Assembly: GCF_018919205.1 (NCBI RefSeq) | Contig: NZ_JAHLQN010000001.1 | Span: 868,001 to 932,000 of the forward strand | DNA length: 64,000 nt | Reading direction: 5' to 3' | Origin: Dysosmobacter acutus | GTDB lineage: Bacteria; Bacillota; Clostridia; Oscillospirales; Oscillospiraceae | In this document: piece by piece, positions 58,975 through 64,000 of the stretch | Layout: each line of letters starts with the position of its first letter | Numbering within the stretch: the first letter of the stretch is position 1 | Made by a program: the position numbers and the translations under genes | The notes under the pieces: model-generated | Seen by the model: only the letters and a program-made list of their open reading frames with translations | Told to the model about the DNA's origin: nothing | Databases searched by the model: none

Positions 58975-59690
58975 GACCGCCCACCTCCGAACCGGCGGCC
59001 CTCCGGCGAGCGGAGGTACTCCTCCACCGAGCCGCAGAACCAGCGCCCGCCGTGGGAGATGTGGACAATGGTTCTGGCGTCCTGAAGGGCGTTTTTGATG
59101 TCGTGAGTGACCATGAGCACGGCTATGCCCTCCTTCTTGTTGAGATAGCGCAGCGTCTTGTAGAGGTCCTGGGCCGCTGCGGGGTCCAGACCGGTGATGG
59201 GCTCGTCCAGGATGAGAAGCTGAGAGGCGGCGCACAGCGCCCGGGCCAGCAGGACCCGCTGCTGCTGGCCGCCGGAGAGCTCCCGGTAGCACTTGCCCTG
59301 GAGTTCCAGGACGCCAAGCTTCCCCAAATTCATCAGGGCGGCGGAACGCTCCGCCGCGGTGTAGAAAAACTTCAGCCCCCGGTTGGAGAGAAAGCCGGAA
59401 AGCACCACCTCCAGAACCGTGGCGGGAAAGTCCTTTTGCGCCGGCGTCTGCTGGGGAAGGTAGCCGACGGCCCGGTCCCGGAGGGCCGGGGAGCGGAGAA
59501 TCTCCCCGGACAGAGGGGGCAGCAGCCCCAGGAGGCTTTTTAAAAGCGTGGATTTGCCGGAGCCGTTCTCTCCCACCACGCAAAGGTAATCGCCGGAGCG
59601 GACGCTCAGGTTCACGTGCTCCAGCACAGGTCTGCCCTCATAGCCTAAGGACACGTCGCGGCAGACAAGCAGTTCGTTTTCCTCATTCAT
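58971..59690 (-). CDS. Metal ABC transporter ATP-binding protein (ZnuC-like)
   Basis: 239 aa single ABC domain: Walker A GENGSGKSTLLKSLLG, Q-loop VGYLPQQTPAQKDFPATVLEVVLSG, signature LSGGQQQRVLLARAL, Walker B LLILDEPITGLDP. The VLEVVLSG segment is typical of zinc/manganese importers. Overlaps both neighbours by 4 nt. Confidence 0.93.
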   Translation of the reverse strand: MNEENELLVCRDVSLGYEGRPVLEHVNLSVRSGDYLCVVGENGSGKSTLLKSLLGLLPPLSGEILRSPALRDRAVGYLPQQTPAQKDFPATVLEVVLSGFLSNRGLKFFYTAAERSAALMNLGKLGVLELQGKCYRELSGGQQQRVLLARALCAASQLLILDEPITGLDPAAAQDLYKTLRYLNKKEGIAVLMVTHDIKNALQDARTIVHISHGGRWFCGSVEEYLRSPEGRRFGGGRS

Positions 59691-60643
59691 TGCAATCCCT
59701 CCTTCAGGGCTTCCACGTTGGCCTGCATCAGGCTGAGATAGGTGACGCCTCCTTCAAATTCCGCCCGGGTCACGTTGTGGCAGGAGTGGAACTCCAGGGG
59801 CTTTGCGCCGGTGGACTCGCAGATGGCGCCGCTGATCTTTTCGCTGGAGAGCTCCAGGTGATAGACCACCGGGATATGCTCCTCCTGAACCTTGTCGATG
59901 AGATAGGCCAGAGTCCGCACCGAGGGCTCCGTGTCGCCGCTGCACCCCTGGAAGGCGGCCCGGTAGTCCAGGCCGTAGGTTTTGCAGAAATACAGCAGGG
60001 GGAAGCGGTCGGCAAAGATCAGCATGCGGCGCTTTGCGTGGGCCACCACATCCCGGAACTCCTCATCTAAGGCTTGGAGCCGGGCCTGATAGTCCGACAG
60101 GTTGGAGGCATAGTACTCCGCGCCCTCCGGGTCCGCCTGACTCAGCGCGCCGCAGACCGCCTCCGCCAGCGCCATGGCGTTGACCGGTGAGGTCCAGATA
60201 TGCTCGTCGTACTCAATCTCGTGGCCGTGGCCGTCGTCTTCTTCCCCGTGGCCGCCCTCGGCCTCCATGCCCTCCGCCAGCTCCTCCTCAAGCGCGTCCA
60301 CGTGGTCCATCATCCGCTCACGGACCTGACCGGGCGTCTCCAGGTCCTCCAGCGTCTCATCCACCCAGGTCTCCCCCTCGCCGCCGTTGTAAAGGAACAC
60401 ATCGGCCCCGCTGATGCGGATCACGTCCAAGGGGGTGGGCTCATAGCTGTGGCTCTCCCGTCCCGGCGAGAGAAGCAGCGTCACCCGCACCCGGCCGCCG
60501 CCGATGGCCCGGGCAAAATCATAGTAGGGGAACAGGGTGGAGACCACGGAGAGGGCCGCGTCGTCCGCCGGCTCTTTCTGCTGGATGCCGCAGCCTGTCA
60601 AAAGAAGGGTCAGGGCTCCAAGCAGGGCAATCAGTCGTCTCAT
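59687..60643 (-). CDS. Zinc-binding lipoprotein of the metal ABC transporter (ZnuA-like)
   Basis: 318 aa. Lipobox LLTGCG (Cys near 18), cluster 9 substrate-binding fold: VVSTLFPYYDFARAIGGGRVRVTLLLSPGRESHSYEPTPLDVIRI with the first His ligand, a His/Asp/Glu-rich loop GHGEEDDGHGHEIEYDEHIWTSP (zinc-collecting, near 133-155), then AKRRMLIFADRFPLLYFCKTYGLDYRAAFQGC. The His-rich loop favours zinc over manganese. The start overlaps the zur gene stop. Confidence 0.93.
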   Translation of the reverse strand: MRRLIALLGALTLLLTGCGIQQKEPADDAALSVVSTLFPYYDFARAIGGGRVRVTLLLSPGRESHSYEPTPLDVIRISGADVFLYNGGEGETWVDETLEDLETPGQVRERMMDHVDALEEELAEGMEAEGGHGEEDDGHGHEIEYDEHIWTSPVNAMALAEAVCGALSQADPEGAEYYASNLSDYQARLQALDEEFRDVVAHAKRRMLIFADRFPLLYFCKTYGLDYRAAFQGCSGDTEPSVRTLAYLIDKVQEEHIPVVYHLELSSEKISGAICESTGAKPLEFHSCHNVTRAEFEGGVTYLSLMQANVEALKEGLQ

Positions 60644-61038
60644 TTTTTCCCTTCCTTTGCACAGGTTTCACAAAGACCATAGAACATGGTCTTTCGGGGA
60701 TTGATGACAAAGCGGTGCTCCTGGGCGATGTGGCGATACAGCGGCTCCAGATGGAGGCAGTCCATGTGCTGGATGCGCCCGCAGCGCTCACACTTGAGGA
60801 GAAAGCACCCTCCCTCAGGATGATCGCAGTACTGGTAGCATGCCCCGGCCTCGGTGTTGATCTTATGGATGCGCCCGGATTGTTCCAGCCGTTCCAGCTG
60901 GCGGTACACCGTGGCCAGCCCCACGCGTTCGCCCTGACCGCGCAGTTCCTCCGCCAGCTCAAGAGCCGTCACATGCCCGTCCCGGTGGGCGGCGATGCAG
61001 CTGAGCACAGCCCGCTGCTGCTTTGTGGTATAGGGCAT
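60640..61038 (-). CDS. Fur family regulator, probably Zur
   Basis: 132 aa: winged helix YTTKQQRAVLSCIAAHRDGHVTALELAEELRGQGERVGLATVYRQLERLEQSGRIHKI, metal-sensing segment YQYCDHPEGGCFLLKCERCGRIQHMDCLHLEPLYRHI, and a C-terminal CETCAKEGKK giving two CxxC structural zinc motifs. Being the first gene of a znuABC-type operon makes Zur the best call over Fur or PerR. A Fur-type palindrome overlaps its start site. Confidence 0.88.
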   Translation of the reverse strand: MPYTTKQQRAVLSCIAAHRDGHVTALELAEELRGQGERVGLATVYRQLERLEQSGRIHKINTEAGACYQYCDHPEGGCFLLKCERCGRIQHMDCLHLEPLYRHIAQEHRFVINPRKTMFYGLCETCAKEGKK

Positions 61039-61060
61039 TTCTGCACACCTCCTGAATTTG

Positions 61061-61108
61061 AAAATGATTATCGTTTTTGTATTATAAACAGATTGATGGA
61101 AAAGTCAA
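61061..61108 (-). promoter_or_regulatory. Promoter of zur-znuABC with Fur/Zur box
   Basis: On the minus strand: -35 TTGACT (61103-61108), a 16-nt spacer and -10 TATAAT (61081-61086). The box 61061-61077 is a near-palindrome (AAAACGA, TAA, TCATTTT) covering the likely start site, so metal-bound repressor would block initiation. Confidence 0.8.
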
Positions 61109-61210
61109 GCGGGACTTGAAAAAAAGGGCCAATTCAGGTATGGTAGTATTAAATTAAGTGTGCAGCTGCGCAGAACATACAACAGAAATTAGTCGATAAG
61201 GAGTAACGCG

Positions 61211-62128
61211 ATGAAAGCGGCATTGGTGATTATGGCGGCGGGCATGGGTTCCCGCTACGGCGGCAACAAACAGGTGGACGGCATTGGCCCCAACGGAGAG
61301 ATTCTGATGGAGTACTCCATCTATGATGCCCTGCGGGCGGGCTTTACAAAAGTGGTGTTCATTATCAAGCCCGACATGGTGGAGATGATGAAAAAGCTCT
61401 GCGGCGACCGGATCGCGGCCGGGAAGACGGCGGATGGAGAGCCGGTGGAAGTCGCCTATGTCTGCCAGGACTTTTCAAGCGTGCCCTCGTTTTATCACAT
61501 TCCGGAGGAACGGACCAAGCCCTTTGGCACGGTGCACGCGGTGCTGTGCGCCGCCGGGGCGGTCAGCGAGCCTTTTTGCGTCATCAACGCCGACGACTAC
61601 TATGGCGTAGACGCATACCGCACCATCTATGAGGAGCTGTGCCGTCTGCCGGAGCGGGGACAGGCCACCATGGTGGGGTATCTTCTCAAAAATACCGCCA
61701 GTCTCAACGGGACCGTCTCCCGGGGTGTGTGCACCGCCTCCGGAGGAAAGTTAGCGCATATCCGCGAAGCGCTGAAGATCCAGCTTTACGCCGACGGGAC
61801 GCTGAAGGACCTGGACCAGGGGGAGAATCTTGCGCCGGATACGGTGGTCTCCATGAACTTCTGGGGATTCATGCCCTCGATTTTTGAGGAAATGCGCCAG
61901 TACTTTGAGGACTTCCTCCGCACCGAGGCAGGGGACAACCTGAAGGCCGAGTGCCTGCTGCCGGTGATGGTGGGGCAGCTTCTGGGGCAGGGGCGGCTGG
62001 AGGTCTCCGTGCTCCGTTCCGCCGACCGCTGGTTCGGCATGACCTATCACGAGGACCGCTCCGCAGTGGCGGAGGAGCTGAAAAAGCTGCACAGCGCCGG
62101 AACCTATCCCGCCTCGCTGCGGGCATAA
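61211..62128 (+). CDS. Sugar-phosphate nucleotidyltransferase-like protein
   Basis: 305 aa NTP_transferase fold: ALVIMAAGMGSRYGGNKQVDGIGPNGEILMEYSIYDALRAGFTKVVFII carries the nucleotide-binding GxGxR signature, and VINADDYYGVDAYRTI the metal-binding Asp. The substrate is not clear; members are annotated as nucleotidyltransferases that activate hexose phosphates. An AAGGAG ribosome-binding sequence precedes ATG 61211. It stands alone, divergent from zur. No glycan genes are adjacent. Confidence 0.85.
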   Translation: MKAALVIMAAGMGSRYGGNKQVDGIGPNGEILMEYSIYDALRAGFTKVVFIIKPDMVEMMKKLCGDRIAAGKTADGEPVEVAYVCQDFSSVPSFYHIPEERTKPFGTVHAVLCAAGAVSEPFCVINADDYYGVDAYRTIYEELCRLPERGQATMVGYLLKNTASLNGTVSRGVCTASGGKLAHIREALKIQLYADGTLKDLDQGENLAPDTVVSMNFWGFMPSIFEEMRQYFEDFLRTEAGDNLKAECLLPVMVGQLLGQGRLEVSVLRSADRWFGMTYHEDRSAVAEELKKLHSAGTYPASLRA

Positions 62129-62201
62129 AAGAGAAGGCTGAAGCAAATTTGACCCAAAGTTATAGTAAAGGATATTGGCTTTTTGCGGGAGGGAGAGCAG
62201 A

Positions 62202-64000
62202 ATGCCCTTATCACAAAAGAGAATTGAAAACAAGAGGCAGGAGTCGGACGGGATGGGGAAAACGACGAAAGGCGTAAAAGAGGCCATTCAGATACCGGGA
62301 GGGAAACCGTTTCACTACAAAGGGGTGCTGACCGCTTTATTTGTGTTGATTGTAATCGTCTCTTCGGTTATGATCTGGAACGCGGCAAGGCTGAAGCAGG
62401 CTATCGACCTGAGAACCAGGATCTATGCAGAGGATGTGTCGCTGCAATTGTCGCGGGACATCGATTACCGGCTTCAGAAAAATGTCATGGATCTGCAGCT
62501 TCTGGGCGACGGTGTACTGCAACTCACAAAAATAGGGGCGGCCGGCGACATTCAAGAAGTTTTGAGCAGGAGAGGAGAACTGCTCCACTTCAACGACCTG
62601 TTTTTTCTGCAGCTTGACGGGACACTGCTCACCGCCGGTTCCCGGGAGGTGGATGGGGATATTTTGGAGGCGATGCAGACGGTCCTGAATGGAGGGGACG
62701 GCGTCACCTTTTTAAATCAGGGCGGCATCCTCTATACCACGCCGGTGTTTGAGGGCGGGGAAGTCAGGGGAGTCATTGCCGGAGAGCGGAACAAGGAGAA
62801 TATGCAGAAGCTGATCCGGCTGGAGAGCTTTTCCGGAAAGGGACTGACCTGCATTGTGGATTCCAACGGAGATGTGGTGATCTCGCCCACCAATCTGGAC
62901 CCGTTTTTGCACCTTGAGGATGTCTTCATGGATGAGGGGGAGGACAGCCGGCAAACCGTCCAGGACATCCGCCGGATGCAGGAGGACATGAAGGCGAAAA
63001 AAAGCGGTTCATTTGCGTTTACCGCAGTGGACAAAAGCGAATTGACCCTTGCCTATAATCCGCTGGACAGTTATGACTGGGTGCTGCTGACCCTGATTCC
63101 CTCCGACCTGATTTCCCAACAGACGGACCTCTATATCTCTCAGAGCTTTTTCATCATCAACGGTATGATTTTCCTGTTTGCGCTGATCCTGTTTGTGCTC
63201 TTCAGGACCTATCGGGAGCACTTCGGTCAGATGAAGCGGCTTGCGTTTGTGGACCGCCTCACCGGGGCGATGAACAACACGGCTTTCCAAATCCGCTGCA
63301 GGGAGCTGCTGGAGGGGGCGCCGCCCGGTTCCTATACGGTGGTGCTCCTGAACATCAAGAACTTTAAGCTGATCAATGAGGAGTTTGACACGGCTGCCGG
63401 AGACACCGCGCTGCGCCGTGTGATGGAGGTGCTGTGCCGGCGCATCCGCCCGGAGGAGATAGCGGCCCGGGCTGACAGCGACAACTTTTTCCTCTGCCTG
63501 AAGGAAAGCGATCCGGAGACAACCCGGAGAAGGCTGGGGGAAATGGTGGATGAGATCAATGACACAAGGGAGCTGGCCCATCCTCTGACCATTCAGCAGG
63601 GGGCCTACCTCATAGAGGACCCCACGCTGGATATCACAATCGTGCAGGACCGGGCAAAGACCGCCTGCCGCGACGAACGCTCGACGCTGCGGGAAGGGCA
63701 GTGCGTGTTCTATGATATGGCGGTGACGCAGCAGCTGAAAAAGGAGTGGGAGCTCAACGAACTCTTTGAAAGTTCCCTGAAGAAGGGGGACTTCCAGCTT
63801 TACCTCCAGCCAAAGGTAAGCCTTGGAAGCAGACAGGTTGCCGGCGCAGAGGCGCTGGTGCGCTGGATCCACCCGGAAAAGGGGATGATTTATCCCTCCG
63901 ATTTCATTCCGCTGTTTGAGAAGAACGGGAAAATATGCCAGCTGGACCTGTACATTTTTGAAGAGGCCTGCAAGACGATTCGAAAATGGATCGACAATGG
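62202..64000 (+). CDS. Membrane GGDEF-EAL protein (C-terminus beyond the window)
   Basis: At least 599 codons, open to the window edge. One transmembrane helix at about 45-65 (VLTALFVLIVIVSSVMIWNAA) and a second near 318-340 (FFIINGMIFLFALILFVLF) flank an extracytoplasmic sensor domain of about 250 aa. The following GGDEF domain is degenerate: the usual GGDEF is replaced by DSDNFF. An EAL domain begins near 525 (FQLYLQPKVSLGSRQVAGAEALVRW) with its EAL motif intact. It probably degrades cyclic-di-GMP in response to an outside signal. GGGAGGGAG precedes ATG 62202. Confidence 0.88.
   Translation, partial: MPLSQKRIENKRQESDGMGKTTKGVKEAIQIPGGKPFHYKGVLTALFVLIVIVSSVMIWNAARLKQAIDLRTRIYAEDVSLQLSRDIDYRLQKNVMDLQLLGDGVLQLTKIGAAGDIQEVLSRRGELLHFNDLFFLQLDGTLLTAGSREVDGDILEAMQTVLNGGDGVTFLNQGGILYTTPVFEGGEVRGVIAGERNKENMQKLIRLESFSGKGLTCIVDSNGDVVISPTNLDPFLHLEDVFMDEGEDSRQTVQDIRRMQEDMKAKKSGSFAFTAVDKSELTLAYNPLDSYDWVLLTLIPSDLISQQTDLYISQSFFIINGMIFLFALILFVLFRTYREHFGQMKRLAFVDRLTGAMNNTAFQIRCRELLEGAPPGSYTVVLLNIKNFKLINEEFDTAAGDTALRRVMEVLCRRIRPEEIAARADSDNFFLCLKESDPETTRRRLGEMVDEINDTRELAHPLTIQQGAYLIEDPTLDITIVQDRAKTACRDERSTLREGQCVFYDMAVTQQLKKEWELNELFESSLKKGDFQLYLQPKVSLGSRQVAGAEALVRWIHPEKGMIYPSDFIPLFEKNGKICQLDLYIFEEACKTIRKWIDN

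Noticed and set aside
1..64000. CRISPR arrays, complete insertion sequences or rRNA genes
   Set aside because: No regularly spaced repeats, transposase genes or rRNA-like stretches were seen in the window.

Overview
The window looks like chromosome of a strictly anaerobic, spore-forming Firmicute of the class Clostridia, probably an Oscillospiraceae-type gut bacterium. The grounds are the GC-rich core genes, a SpoIIE-type sporulation phosphatase, RnpM (YlxR) and YlxQ in the nusA-infB operon, an anaerobic sulfatase maturase, ferredoxin-fused enzymes, Cys-containing ribosomal protein S18 and many flavodoxins. No phage genes, transposases, rRNA or CRISPR arrays were seen. The only tRNA sequence is a 3-prime fragment.

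Region 1 (1-12.4 kb) is a flavin and electron-transfer locus. A LysR regulator sits between a leftward operon (iron alcohol dehydrogenase, flavodoxin, DUF4405 haem-b-like membrane protein, lipoprotein) and a rightward set: a lipoprotein flavodoxin fused to a cyclophilin-like domain, ApbE FMN transferase, NusG-II protein, Gx transporter, MATE exporter, 2x[4Fe-4S] aldo/keto reductase, an S-layer-anchored flavodoxin, a RibD-C reductase and another flavodoxin. Three promoters here share a near-identical operator of about 33 bp placed at the same distance from the -35 box, so a LysR regulon can be read from the sequence. At least two flavodoxins are predicted outside the membrane.

Region 2 (12.4-26.8 kb) begins with a gene-poor scar containing the 3-prime half of a tRNA-Thr(GGT) gene and its terminator, which looks like a former integration site. 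It continues with a less GC-rich catabolic island: IlvD/Edd dehydratase, split UxaA dehydratase, LarA-like protein, TRAP transporter, both glycine decarboxylase P subunits (without GcvT, GcvH or GcvL) and an ATP-NAD-kinase/AcoX-like protein, closed by a convergent FadR-type regulator. Its substrate is unknown.

Region 3 (26.9-28.2 kb) is the conserved rpsF-ssb-rpsR operon. Region 4 (28.2-40.9 kb) holds a polysaccharide pyruvyl transferase/F420-dehydrogenase-beta fusion, dCMP deaminase, and then what looks like a sulfate-ester module: sulfatase maturase, two CHR (chromate/sulfate-type) half-transporters, a Crp-like regulator, a BMP-type nucleoside-like ABC importer and a cytosolic Cys-type sulfatase. 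Perfect hairpins lie at the start of the ABC ATPase gene.

Region 5 (40.9-64 kb) is mostly leftward housekeeping: a membrane XRE regulator, QueT with a structured leader, dusB-ECF sigma-anti-sigma, SpoIIE, then the translation operon rimP-nusA-rnpM-ylxQ-infB followed by rbfA-nrnA-truB-ribF, with an attenuator-like hairpin before rimP. Next come an ECF sigma/RsiV pair, a zinc-uptake operon znuABC with Zur and a Fur-type box, a sugar-nucleotidyltransferase-like gene, and a truncated GGDEF-EAL protein at the right edge.
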